Shown piece after piece: positions 33,543-44,740 of a DNA stretch of 64,000 nt. This stretch comes from Rachicladosporium sp. CCFEE 5018 (Eukaryota > Ascomycota > Dothideomycetes > Cladosporiales > Cladosporiaceae): positions 186,001-250,000 of the forward strand of contig KZ111161.1 of assembly GCA_002077045.2 (NCBI GenBank), given 5' to 3'. Each line of letters opens with the position of its first letter. The stretch's first letter is position 1. Position numbers and translations under genes: made by a program. The notes under the pieces were generated by a model. That model worked only from the letters and a program-made list of their open reading frames with translations. It ran no database searches and was not told where the DNA came from.

Positions 33543-35654
33543 CTATCGCCCGATTCTACCAGCCTTGAATCGTGACACCTTCTTCAGCTTGCCATCACGC
33601 TCCTCCATCAGCTCGCCCAGATCCTCTTCCTCCTCCATATTGACCTTGAAGCCGCCTTGCTCTCTAATTATGTCATTACGGCGGCGGTAGTAGTCTGCGG
33701 CCAGCTCGCGTCGTGCGCTGATAGCGTCGTGCTCTTCGAGATCCGGGGCGGTGATAGGCTTGGAAGATGGAGCACGCTCGATGAGGTGCTCGGCCATGGG
33801 GATGCCTGGTGGTCCTTTGTGCGAATCAGTCATGGTGTCGTCGTCATCGTCGTTATCGTGAATGCTTTGTGTTGCGGTTGGCCTACTTGACGATGCAAGT
33901 CGCTGCTTGAATTGTGAGGTCTTCGCCATCGCACCTGCACCAGGAGTCGCTTGCGAAGTGCTGATAGGCCGTAGGGAGACGGTCTCGGACAACGGAAGAG
34001 CACTTTCGCCCTCGACATGCTTCTGCGCCTTGACATGCTCGGTAGCGACATCAAGCTCCTCAGCGAACGATACTCGCTTCTTGCTGTTGCTCTTCTTGTC
34101 AGGGTCTGAAGACGACATCGGCTCAGCCATAGAACTACGCCTGTCCCTGATAACCAATTTGCGCACATCTGCCAGGTCGAGCTCGGGATCCATGTCCTTG
34201 ATCTCTTCATCAGCAGGCGCGCTGCCCATATTACCGATCAACCGCTCTTGCAGCGCTTTCATTTCGTCACTATACTCGTCGGAGATTTCGGTGTTAGAGC
34301 GGCCGAACTCATCCTCCTCATCTTCAGTCTCCCAATCTGACATGCCGCTGGTGTTCGAAGCATAATCATCTTGGTTCTCCGAGGCCGTGAACACAGAGCG
34401 ACCGTCCTCGTGAGTGTCATCATCGTCATCATCTTCTTCGTAATCATCATCAATATCCATCTGCGCTACCACGTTGTTGACTTCATTGAGATGGTAGTTG
34501 AGCATCTCCTGTCGTGCGCGGGCGTCTTCTTCTGACTCATTTGCGGGCAGCACGATGTGTGGTCTTGTGATCTCTGTGTCTGCATCGATTTCGTAGACCT
34601 TCTCGCCAGGCTTGAAAGAGGCTCGAAGGTCTGCTTGGCGGCTGAGGTCCGCATTGACTGGTGTTGGCGTTGCATCAGGCGCTGTGACTGCGGTTGGGTG
34701 CACGACAGGCGATGATGGGCCCAGGGGCTGTGCGGGTATCTCCTCCACTTCTGGCGAAAACGTAACGCTACGAGTGTCCGGTGGATCTGCAGCGCGGGCA
34801 ATGGCGACTTTTTCTGCGAAAGACACGGACTTCCGTCCCTCGTGTGCTTCGGGCTGAGACTTCTCCTCGGCTAGCTTCGTGTCTGCCGAGAAGGACACAG
34901 ACTTCTTTCGAATCGGAGGTCGATGCGGAGCCTCGTGCTCGCCGTCAGATCCGCTTGACGAGAGGGCAGACTCCAAGGCCGGATTCGTAAACTTCGTGGG
35001 TGAAGGTAGAGGCGACACAAGCGCAGACTTGATGGGCACACCCGACTTCTCAGCTCCAGCCGTCTCATCAACTCCAAGCTCCTTGGCACTCAGCCCCGCC
35101 ATCTTCAAATGCTCGATCACCTTCCCACGATGCTCCTCAGGCCTTCTCAACTCACTTGAAAGCACATTACCCTCGTCATTAAGCTCCTCATGGATCTCGG
35201 TTAGCGGCAAACCACCCTCATCTCCCTCACCAATGCCATCCCCGTGCACCCCGGAAGCAGTCATAGAAGCAAACGCAAACTCCTCGATCTTCCCCTCAGC
35301 GACGAAGTACCGCCGTTGCAAAGTCTCAATGTTCTTCTGAACGTATTCCTGTCGCCTCTCGATCAGGCCGAGGATTTGCCGGCGGGAGCGAAGTGACGTA
35401 GCAGCAGTGTTGTCGTTTGTAGGACTGCCAAAAAGTCCCAAGATCTCCGTCTCGGTCAATAGATCGCCTTGGCAGTCCTTCGTAACAGTCTCCACGGTCG
35501 TAGCATCCAAATCCTCAGAATCAAGGTCCAGCAGTTCCTCTTTCAGCCCTTCGTACTGCGCATCCCAGCTTTGCCAGTGCTTGAGACTTTTACGGATATC
35601 TTGCATATTTATCTCCAGCTCCTGACGTTTGGCTTCGATCTCCGAGAGTTCCAT
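33543..35654 (-). CDS. BUD27: Bud27/URI-like unconventional prefoldin protein, copy C1
   Basis: A 703-aa protein starting MELSEIEAKRQELEINMQD at 35654. The N-terminal part is a prefoldin-like coiled coil, with conserved regions LTETEILGLFG and VQKNIETLQRRYFVAEGKI. The middle is long, acidic and low-complexity, with repeated KKSVSFS/SFAEK-type blocks and a stretch of Asp/Glu. The C-terminus KKVSRFKAGRIGR is the short basic end motif of fungal URI/Bud27 (DUF3835). Bud27 helps assemble RNA polymerases and acts in translation initiation. The frame is open upstream to 35774, but the chosen Met fits the family start. There is no frame damage. A second copy runs off the window end. Confidence 0.8.
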   Translation of the reverse strand: MELSEIEAKRQELEINMQDIRKSLKHWQSWDAQYEGLKEELLDLDSEDLDATTVETVTKDCQGDLLTETEILGLFGSPTNDNTAATSLRSRRQILGLIERRQEYVQKNIETLQRRYFVAEGKIEEFAFASMTASGVHGDGIGEGDEGGLPLTEIHEELNDEGNVLSSELRRPEEHRGKVIEHLKMAGLSAKELGVDETAGAEKSGVPIKSALVSPLPSPTKFTNPALESALSSSGSDGEHEAPHRPPIRKKSVSFSADTKLAEEKSQPEAHEGRKSVSFAEKVAIARAADPPDTRSVTFSPEVEEIPAQPLGPSSPVVHPTAVTAPDATPTPVNADLSRQADLRASFKPGEKVYEIDADTEITRPHIVLPANESEEDARARQEMLNYHLNEVNNVVAQMDIDDDYEEDDDDDDTHEDGRSVFTASENQDDYASNTSGMSDWETEDEEDEFGRSNTEISDEYSDEMKALQERLIGNMGSAPADEEIKDMDPELDLADVRKLVIRDRRSSMAEPMSSSDPDKKSNSKKRVSFAEELDVATEHVKAQKHVEGESALPLSETVSLRPISTSQATPGAGAMAKTSQFKQRLASSSRPTATQSIHDNDDDDDTMTDSHKGPPGIPMAEHLIERAPSSKPITAPDLEEHDAISARRELAADYYRRRNDIIREQGGFKVNMEEEEDLGELMEERDGKLKKVSRFKAGRIGR

Positions 35655-37217
35655 GACAGCTTTTGTTCTATTCCAAATAGTTTGAGAAATTGATGAAGTC
35701 GCGTGTTCGTGAGAGACACAAAGTGACAGGGAAGGCGAGGGTTGGAGTTGACAACGGACAGGCAGCGCGGACAAACGGGCCGACCGCGTTGCCGTGAGCT
35801 TATCGCGACTGATAGACTTTCGGGTTTACACGTTCACTGTGCGGTTGTAAGCTGTGTCATGGGGGTTTGATAGATGCGGAAGACATTTACCGACGGCGCG
35901 ATAGCACATGCAAGACAGCGCACAACTAGAGTGTGTCTCAACCTACGGCGAAGGCGGAGTCTGGATCCGGCGCGGTGCATATCTATATGCATCAACAATC
36001 TAAGAATCGCGTGGCGTCCAGGGTCTGGTGCAACGTGGGCACCTTTGGGGATGCAGGTACAAAGCTAAACGCTGTTGGCGAACCAGCCTGATGCGTTCAA
36101 CGTGGCGCTGCAATGCTATTTGCGTGATCTATGCACGCCACAGACCTGCACGAGCGAGCCTGTATCAACGCCCAACATTCTTGGCCTCTTGTCTATGATC
36201 AGCGGCTTCGAACGACGCCCGCCACCTCACTAGTCCGTGCATCATCATCATTGCTCCCTTCCACGGTCCTTTGACAGCGCGCACCAGTTCCAAACGCTGG
36301 AGAACCTGGAATGTCTGTGGTAGTAGAAGGTTTCCCACTCGCCGGCAGCTCTTATTCTCGGGAAATCTCGGACCCAAGGAGGCGCAACTACGCTGGACAC
36401 ATCACACACATCCGATCTAGCCCTGGACTTGCCAGTGAGAAGAGCCCCTCTTGAAAGTTCGCCCGGCCCAGCAGCGACTCGGACGCACGCCAGTCTCATT
36501 CGTTTCAAGGCTGCGCAACGAGGCCAGACTGGTCTCCCATACCATCCATACCATCAATTTGTACGTGGGCGAGCGGGCGCAGTCATTGTTCCGCAGCAAT
36601 TTGTCACGATACTGCTCGTAGTCTGCTAAGAAGTGCACCAAAGCGGACCTGAGGTGTTCCATATCTTGGTCTTTCTCACCACCTTCCCCATCTTCCTGAC
36701 TTTCGACGCGACTCTTCTACGTCGCATCGCATGTCACGAGGTTGGGCTAGGAGGGTATATGGAAGCTTGGAGCAATGGGAGTGTAGGCAAAGATCGATCA
36801 CGCTCAGAGAATTGCTCTTGTCAACTGAATACAACGAACGACGGTGATTCTGATTGATCATTCTATTGCAATCTGTTCGAGCTACCGAATCCGTCGCTCT
36901 GACCAGGATCACATCCTGAGGAGTCCCGGTCGATTACAGCTGCAGAGAGGACACTGAGCATGCGAGGCAGCTGCCTTGCAGCCCTTCCCCAGAAGTGCTT
37001 CGCTACGCACGGCTAAATACAACCGCAGTATCCCCCCGCCTCTACGCACTGGTTCTTGCAGGTATTGAATCTCACCCATTTCCCTCCTGTGCATTTCAAC
37101 TACTCACGTTGTCAGCTGAGGAGCAGTAGAAGAGCGATCAGAAGGCCGAGCGCGGGAGCATCGCTGAATCATGAATGAGGGACGTACGAGATTGTCGTGG
37201 TTGTGGCTGCATGAGTA
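35655..37217. other. Intergenic region ending at a contig end
   Basis: About 1.6 kb between the Bud27-like gene start and the 100-N gap. No supported gene; the short ORFs at 36417-36662 and 36909-37094 lack motifs. The last bases before the gap do not resemble the 5' end of the CHY-finger gene that starts on the other side of it. Confidence 0.4.
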
Positions 37218-37317
37218 NNNNNNNNNNNNNNNNNNNNNNNNNNNNNNNNNNNNNNNNNNNNNNNNNNNNNNNNNNNNNNNNNNNNNNNNNNNNNNNNNNN
37301 NNNNNNNNNNNNNNNNN
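37218..37317. other. Assembly gap, 100 N
   Basis: A run of 100 N. Sequence to its right begins 8 nt before the exon 2 acceptor of the CHY-finger gene, copy B. Sequence to its left is unrelated to the promoter or first exon of that gene in copy A. Missing sequence, or a wrong join, is therefore likely. Confidence 0.99.
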
Positions 37318-37325
37318 CCATATAG

Positions 37326-40300
37326 GTTGCCGCGCGGGCGATACTTGCCCTTACCCCCATACAGAGTCATCTCTGGATGGCAATGACTCCTCATCATTGG
37401 GTACAAAAGTACCTGTAGCCATGAGCAACACGAAGAAGTCGCAGCAGCCTGCTCCTCGCGCTGTTGCAGCACCAAAGCCACAGGTCGAGGATGTCAGGAC
37501 TTTCCAGGTCGGCCAGATTCAGCGGCGCTTCAAACCTACGACCGACGAGAGAGACCATGCCACGGTGTTCACATTCCAGATGATCCCGACAGATCCTGAC
37601 TTTCCCTACGAGATTGATGCTCTAGACTGCTCTCTTGAGATCCCACATGGCTACCCGGACAATGGACGGCCGTTATTGAGGATCTTGAACAAAGACATCC
37701 CGCGTGGCTTTCAGATAAATATTGAGAATGGCTTCCACGCACTCTGTGACAATGCACCGGGCGCAACTTTGCTTGGGCTTATGAACAGACTCGACAAGCA
37801 GCTGGAGTCCATCCTCTCCGGTGAGATGGCACAGACCGTTAAGCTCGTAGTGAACAGAGGGCCCCCGAAGCCAACAGCAGTCCCAGTACCGTCAGCGAGC
37901 GTTACTACACCTCTACCTCGGTTGCCCGCGCTGCAAGGGTTCACTTCAGAGCAGAGAGCTGACGCCGAGAAGAAGCGGCAGAGCGACACCAGACAGCTTG
38001 AAGCCAGGTTCGGTCGACTGCAACACTTCGCAAAATCACCCGATGGCTTCAGCTACACTCTGCCAATCGATTCGCCGAAGCGGCAATCATGGCCGGCATC
38101 GTTGCGGTCACTGAGATCGTTCACCTTACTACTACCTGCACTGTATCCGCTGGAAGCCTCGACCATCATGCTAGACGAGGAGAGCAAGGAGGCACGCAAT
38201 GTAGAAACGGCCTTCGAGGCTCGTTCTGAGGATCACCTTGACGCCACACTAACTCAGCAGGTCAACTACCTTACGCAGCATCTGCATGAGATGGCAAAGG
38301 ATCGCGAGCAGGAGCCTAACCCACGGCCAGCACAAGTGGCTACTCCCCAGAAGACTGTCACGCTAGCTCAGACCGGAGTATTAAAGTCTACGGACCCTGA
38401 TAGGCCCCACCTACATGTTATAGAGCGACCACCAGAGTGGACCATGATCGGAGGGACGGATGACGAGAGTGACCTTTCGAGCAGCGATGGCTATTCCTAC
38501 GACAGCGGGGACGACATTGAAGACTCACATGATTCTGAGGATGGAGGAGCACCCGTCTCTGCGCCTATCGAGAAGGGAGTGCTAATCTCGTTCCCGCAGC
38601 TGGAATTGTATGGCATAGAGGTGAGTTCATACTCTAACCCAATCGATGTCTCAGCGATCTAGCTGCTCCCTCCTCTGTGACGCGGAGGTCGTGATAGTAG
38701 CGCACGTCGAACATCGGGAACCACGAGAGAATGTGAAATGAACCCTTCAACGTGCATACCGAGCGCTACAATACATAGAGCGCGAAACTGACGTTGACGT
38801 TCTCTAGCTCATGGAACTCACGACACTCAACATCAGTGTCAAATGCGAGCGCTGCAAAGACATCATGGACGTTGAGCGTCTGCACAACACCAGTACGAGC
38901 GGTGGCACCGGAATTCGTGATGCAAGTTGCAAGAAGTGCACAACTCGATTTTCTGTTGGCTTTAGAGCGGACCTGATGCATGCCAACTCTGTTCGAGCGG
39001 GCTACTTGGACCTTGACGGCTGCACCGTGGTTGACATGCTGCCAAGGTAGGTCCTCGAAGCTACAACATGCCGTTACGATGGCCGGCGCATCGACTGATC
39101 GTTGTGGATTACAGCTCCTTCATACCGACTTGCACCGAGTGTTCGACGCCGCATCCAGCGCCTGGTGTCGTATCAGTGCGCGGCGAGTCCACCATGGCGA
39201 TATGCAGAGAGTGTCACAAGAAGACTAGTCAGTGTACAAATTGCCGCGGCGTCCATTCCGAGTCACTGATGGCACACAGGTTTTCGGATCCCTGAGGTCA
39301 AGTTCCTGCAGATCAGTGCTGCTGCAAGTAAGTCCTCCGATCGCCCGTCGGTAGAATACCTCCTCTGACAAGTCACAGTCCGCGCAAGCAAGGCGCCGAT
39401 CCGCAAGAAGGTCAGTTCTCGTCCGCATCCCAGACCGATACACTTTGAAACGCGATTCAAGCGCCGCGAGCAAGGCCTTACTGCTGAGAGATGCTTTCAC
39501 GGATCGGTCATGATACACGCGGGCTAGATCTCCGCTCCTCATCCCCAATCACTGCATTAGCAAAAGATATCAAGCTGACCATGTACCCTTTTATTCCCCA
39601 GACCCGCGAAACCCTGGGCATTGTAGCCGGCACAGAGCTGCCCCGTCGCGGCCGCTGCGAGCACTACAGCAAATCGTACAGATGGTTTCGGTACGTTGAC
39701 CCTTCACCGGTTGTTGGCATGGATGTCATCAGCCGAAAATGCCCTCCCATGCACGACTGATCCACTCGAGTCCGAGAGGTCAGGCGGAGCGGGGAGGGTG
39801 GGCAAGAGCGTCACATGGGAAGCTGACTACGACATGCATGTAGATTCTCCTGCTGCAACAAGGTATTTGCGTGCGATCGGTAAGCCATTCTCACATCTCG
39901 TACCCTGCCAATGCAACGCTGACCAACTCTCCTATAGCTGCCACGACGCAGCAACAGACCACCCAAACGAACACGCCAACCGCATGATCTGGTACGTACT
40001 GTTCTCTCACGTCGTCCCATCGTCATTTGCATAAAGTCGTTGCACGATCTCATCCGACGATATCCGCGGTACCTGCATCTGGGCGGCATGAGGCTCCCGT
40101 CTTCCCCGGATCTTGATTGCAGATCTTGACTACGGGCGACATGCTCCGATTCCGACAACACGGTCAAGATGCAACACTTTTACGGGGAGACGGCACCGCA
40201 CACGGGGAAGCACCGGATTGCGCACTGTTTTGCTGCCGACATGAACCGCGTTCTCCATATCTACAGTCTGCAGGCGATGTTGTCCGGGCCCGAGAGCAAA

Positions 40301-40742
40301 GTCGAGAATGCGGTAGTTTGACGGGGAAACGGGAAAGTGCTGGACGATGGTGGCGCGATTGAGCGATGCTGCCGAAGTGAGGCTCATCGGCATCACTGAA
40401 CGCGCGGGTCTGCGAGCATACCTATGGCCGGAGCTTGGACCGTTCTCTGTCGACTCCCTTGATGTTGCGATGCCCTTACGCGCTGCATATGCACCTCTCC
40501 CTACTTCGTATATTCTGTTCCCCTTACTAACCACCCTCACCTCTCACAGCGGCCACTGCTCGCGCGAACAAGCCTACCGGCCCTCCGACTGCAGTATCTG
40601 CCACAGCTCACTCGTCAGCAAGAAAGGCACAGGCTTTTGGGAAGGAGGTAAGGGCACGAGGGACAAGAGTAGGATGTCGAGGAAAGATCCAAGAAAGTAT
40701 AAGAGAAGGGGGGGTACGAAGGTGGGTGGGGGTGGGAAGTGA
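37326..40742 (+). CDS. CCCH + CHY zinc-finger protein, copy B (5' exon missing in gap)
   Basis: Exons 37326-38620, 38808-39046, 39115-39227, 39280-39327, 39379-39410, 39602-39690, 39844-39879, 39938-39991 and 40550-40742 reproduce the copy A gene (4537-8703), exon by exon with the same lengths. The first coding exon, which in copy A holds MPVESTQRSKAKRA and the first Cys of the CCCH finger, is absent because the contig starts inside intron 1. All splice sites and the CHY-finger cysteines and histidines (RCEHYSKSYRWFRFSCC, CHD, HPNEHAN) are intact. The final intron is 558 nt, far longer than the others. Function unknown. Confidence 0.87.
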
Positions 40743-41019
40743 CCCAGCCTCAAGGTGTGCTGTGACCCATACTCGGTACATTAGCCATGCTTTTCGTTGC
40801 GGGATGAGCATGTGTTTGTCCAACAGATGCCGTCGCAATATGCAGCCAAGTGCGACTCCCTCAGAACGTCACAGCTAGACTCGCACCTTGCGGGCGAGCT
40901 GCATGCTGCCTTGCCACGCCGCGCCTTTCTTGGGCGCGAGTCTGTCGCCTCTCAGCGGCCCACGACTCCTCGTTTACTCGTCAAACTCCTCGCGCTCATC
41001 GTAAACCACTTTCTGCATC

Positions 41020-41926
41020 TTATGTCTCTGCCTCGGCCTTGGTGGCGTCCTCGTCACTCCTAAAGACCCTATAATCTACCGTCAGCACAGCTCTCCCTCA
41101 CCTCAACCCCTCTCAACTCAACTCAACACGAGTACTCACAAGTGCCTCTCATAATACGTCAATAAATGCTGCGGCGCCTTCCCCCTTAAAGTACTAAGCT
41201 TATGCTTCCTCTTAACATTATCCTTCCAATCCGCATAAGCCATCAGTACCTTCCCTCCGCCAGCTCTGCTTTTCGTCGTCTCCGACTCTTCAATGATACT
41301 TATAATGCGCGTGATGTTGTCTTCCCAGCTGCCCTTGGGAAGGTCTTTCGAGGATGATGGAGCGCCGTTCGCTGCGCTTATGCTTGTGCGTGACTTTTTC
41401 GTGGCGGGTGCGGGTGAGTCGAGCACGGAGGCGGAGCGTTTTGTGGTGAGGGATTTCTTGGCGGAGGAGGCGGCTGCTTTTGTAGGGGCGCCGCCGATGC
41501 GGTCGTGGTATTCGGAGAGCTTGACTGAGGCTGTTTTGCTGTAGTGCTGTCAGCTCAGCCCACTAAGATGCAAGCAAAGTAGGCAGTAAGCGAGGGAACA
41601 ACATACAGATTCTCCAGCGGCTCCCACGTAATGTCCGCCTCGTCGTCGTAGCCCAGCCACTTGATGCGGTATTGCAGTGTGCCCTTGTTATTCCTGTGCT
41701 TGAGGATATTCTCGACGACGTATTCATCCTCTGCTTCTTCGGAGTCGTCTTCTTCCTCCTCTTCATCCTCATCCATGAGCTCTGGTGCCTTCACTGCCTT
41801 CGCAGGGATCTCCTCTGGAACATCTCCGTCGGACTCGTCGTCGGAGATGGCGGCTAAGGGGTCCTGGTCAACTTGTAGATCGACTCGAGTAGATAAGTGA
41901 GTGCTGACTAGGGACATACGAGGCAT
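41020..41926 (-). CDS. HP1-like heterochromatin protein, copy B
   Basis: Exons complement(41020-41068, 41140-41538, 41607-41853, 41920-41926) give 233 aa, three residues shorter than copy A because of a smaller acidic stretch before the chromodomain. It has the same chromodomain (EDEYVVENILKHRNNK, then KWLGYDDEADITWEPLENL) and chromoshadow domain (SWEDNITRIISIIEES, HLLTYYERHL). The start exon again contains only seven coding bases. It is the likely homeolog of 3329-4243, in the inverted block. The gene is intact, so both HP1 copies are potentially expressed. Confidence 0.92.
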
Positions 41927-42430
41927 TGGCGCAACGCGGGTTTTGTGAGTTGGTGTGAGGGTCAAGTAGCTATGCGCCGGATATGATGGTGTCTGCAGTG
42001 TCGCTAGTACGCTGTCGTCGATGTCTCAGATAGACGTGTATGCCAACGCGACACGTACATTGATAGGCGGCAGACGTATAGCGGTGGAATTGGATGGGGT
42101 GGAATGGTTTTGAGCCAGCGATGGACCGAAGCTCTCTCCGCGTCCATGTCGCGTAGTAATGGTTGAAGCTCGGGCCACTGCAACGCGACGTTTGGATCAG
42201 TAAAAGTTCGAGTGATGTGATGTGGGAGATGCAAGTGAGTGAAGCACCTATATCACATACACTTGAGATATCAGCTATACTTCCAGACTGATCTTCTCGT
42301 TCTGTACCATCTAGAGAAGTCGCTCTACCATCCAACAAGCCTGCGAAAGGACGACATCGATCGAATACTTGTAGCGGAGTCGATAGGCAGAGGGGTCTAG
42401 GCGGCGGAAGAGGGGTAACAAGAGGTCAAG
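41927..42430. promoter_or_regulatory. Divergent promoter region between HP1 and CCT5, copy B
   Basis: Equivalent of 2823-3328, inverted, about 500 nt. No distinct element recognised. Confidence 0.5.
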
Positions 42431-44256
42431 ATGGCGGGGAGTGCAATGAGTACGCATCGTTATACTGTCACAAACACTACCAGAGCTAACACGTGCCATC
42501 AGACATCGACTTGAGCAATGGTATTTAATCCTCACTTCGCAACGATCCTCCCATCACTGATACAGACAAGCTCAATTCACTCGCGATGAGTCCGGCCGAC
42601 CCTTCATCATCGTCCGGGATCAAGGCAAGAAGACCCGTGTCCATGGCGCTGAAGCAGTAAAGCAACACATTTTCGCCGCTCGGCAAGTCAGCAACATAGT
42701 CAAGACATCATTAGGTCCGAGAGGGTTGGACAAGATCCTAGTATCTCCCGATGGCGACATCACAGTCACGAACGATGGCGCTACAATTCTTGGGCAAATG
42801 GAGATCAAGGACAACATTGCACAACTGCTCGTCTCGCTCTCCCAGTCACAGGATGCCGAGATAGGTGATGGCACAACAGGCGTCGTTGTTCTGGCAGGCG
42901 CACTACTGGAGCAGGCCGCAGAACTGATAGACAAGGGGATCCACCCGATCCGCATAGCAGATGGCTACGACACCGCTTGCGAGATCGCCGTCGCCGAGCT
43001 CGACAAAATCTCGGACTCCATAGCCTTCAGCAAAACCGACAACGCGAATCTCTTCAAAGTCGCCAAAACTTCGCTAGGGTCCAAGATCGTCTCGAAAGCC
43101 CACGACCACTTCGCGCAGATAGCTGTTGATGCTGTCCTGTCCGTCGCAGACCTCGAGCGCAAAGACGTAGACTTCGAGCTCATCAAAGTCGACGGCAAAG
43201 TCGGTGGCGCACTAGAAGACACTCTCCTCGTGAAGGGCGTAATAGTCGATAAAGACTTCTCGCATCCTCAGATGCCCTCAGAAGTGAAGGATGCCAAGCT
43301 CGCAATCCTGACATGCGCCTTCGAACCCCCGAAGCCGAAGACAAAGCACAAGCTCGACATCACCAGCGTAGCCGAGTACAAAGCGCTGCAAAAATACGAA
43401 GCCTCTAAGTTCGAAGAAATGATCCGCCAGATCAAAGACACAGGCGCCAACGTCGTGATCTGCCAGTGGGGTTTCGACGACGAAGCCAACCACCTTCTAC
43501 TAACCAACGACTTACCGGCAGTCCGCTGGGTCGGCGGGCCGGAGATTGAACTCATCGCCATTGCTACTAACGGCCGCATCGTCCCTCGCTTCGAGGACTT
43601 GTCTGCCGCCAAGCTGGGCAAAGCCGGCATCGTGCGCGAAATGTCCTTCGGCACCACCCGCGAAAAGATGCTCGTAATCGAAGAATGCGCCAACTCCCGC
43701 GCCGTCACGGTCTTCGTCCGCGGCAGCAATAAAATGATCATCGATGAAGCCAAGCGCTCCTTACACGACGCCCTTTGCGTGGTCCGCAATCTCGTCAAAG
43801 ACTCCCGCATCGTCTATGGTGGCGGTGCAGCGGAGATTGCGTGTAGCTTGGCGGTCGAGAAGGCGAGTCTGGAGACTAGGGGACTGGAGCAGTATGCTAT
43901 GAGGGCTTTTGGGGAGGCGCTGGATGCTGTGCCTATGGCTCTTGCGGAGAATAGTGGGTTGAGTCCTATTGAGACGTTAGCTGAGTTGAAGGGCCGGCAG
44001 GGACGAGGGGAGGGCGTAGGCGTGTTGGGCGTGGATTGTATGCAGACGGGGAGTAATGGTGAGTTCTTGTTCCTCCGGAGGTTGGGAGGGGAATGATGGG
44101 TGGTTGCTGACTTGACTTACAGACATGAGAGAACACTTCGTCATCGATCCATTGATCTCGAAGAGGCAGCAACTTCTGCTGGCTACGCAGCTCTGCCGGA
44201 TGGTGTTGAAGATCAACAACGTTATCGTGGCTGGGGCTGGAGATGGCGACTACTAG
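42431..44256 (+). CDS. CCT5: T-complex protein 1 subunit epsilon (CCT5), copy B
   Basis: Exons 42431-42449, 42503-42520, 42571-44058 and 44123-44256 have exactly the same lengths as copy A (19, 18, 1,488 and 134 nt) and give 552 aa. The chaperonin motifs NDGATIL, GDGTTGVVVLAGALL and GGGAAEIACS are present, and the C-terminal end is NNVIVAGAGDGDY. Protein differences from copy A are few, while synonymous changes are common, so both copies appear to be under purifying selection. The 18-nt second exon encodes NIDLSN. It is convergent with the small ORF at 44222-44548 and the P450. Confidence 0.95.
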
Positions 44257-44548
44257 GGGTGGTGCCATAGTTGGCAGCGAGAGATTGCACGTCATGGTCC
44301 GACACGGGCCGATGGACGAAGAAGTAAGGCCGCATCGCCGTGTCGCCTCCAAAGCCGTGGATGCAGAGGCGCACATCCGCCAGACGACTCGTCCAATGTC
44401 TTACTAAAGCATCGTACTCGCCACGAAGGTCCTCCCGCCTGGCCGTGTCGGACGCAAGCCACAAAATCAGCGCCAGATGGTGCTCCGAGCTACCGTTCAA
44501 GGCGGCGCGCAAGACCTGCAGAGCATCATTGCGGAGACACTGTGGCAC
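44222..44548 (-). CDS. Hypothetical ORF, about 108 codons
   Basis: An open frame on minus overlapping the last 35 nt of CCT5. It reads LRNDALQVLRAALNGSSEHH, then LILWLASDTARREDLRGEYD and later DVRLCIHGFGGDTAMRPYFF. It looks protein-like but matches no family I know, and its 5' start is unclear: no ATG is obvious and the frame continues a little upstream. The A-block counterpart is degraded. It may be the remnant of a gene lost between P450 and CCT5. Confidence 0.3.
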   Translation of the reverse strand: MPQCLRNDALQVLRAALNGSSEHHLALILWLASDTARREDLRGEYDALVRHWTSRLADVRLCIHGFGGDTAMRPYFFVHRPVSDHDVQSLAANYGTTPSSRHLQPQPR

Positions 44549-44740
44549 CAGAGCAAGTTCGGTGTACGCGATGTGATCGTCGCTAGTGGACGTTACGAGA
44601 AAACGTCTTAGAATACATGTAGACTCGACTGTACCGAACTGTACGCTGGTACATACACTAGATCTCCGTCATTATCTTTGCACCTCCAGCCATCGTGACT
44701 TTGGTGAGCGTAGCCCCTGTTGATCAACCCCACGGGTGGC

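Larger units (their letters stand above)
22190..35654. repeat. Block C1, direct copy of block C2
   Basis: Gene order membrane protein, decaying gene, BiP, TRM7, Gln-rich protein, Bud27-like, same orientation as block C2. The left edge of good similarity falls inside the membrane-protein gene near 22,190. The only large insertion relative to C2 is the 1,481-bp BiP intron. Confidence 0.92.

Noticed and set aside
33543..34500. Antisense Ser-rich ORFs opposite the Bud27-like gene (for example 33862-34365)
   Set aside because: They are complements of the Asp/Glu- and Lys-rich coding sequence, not genes.
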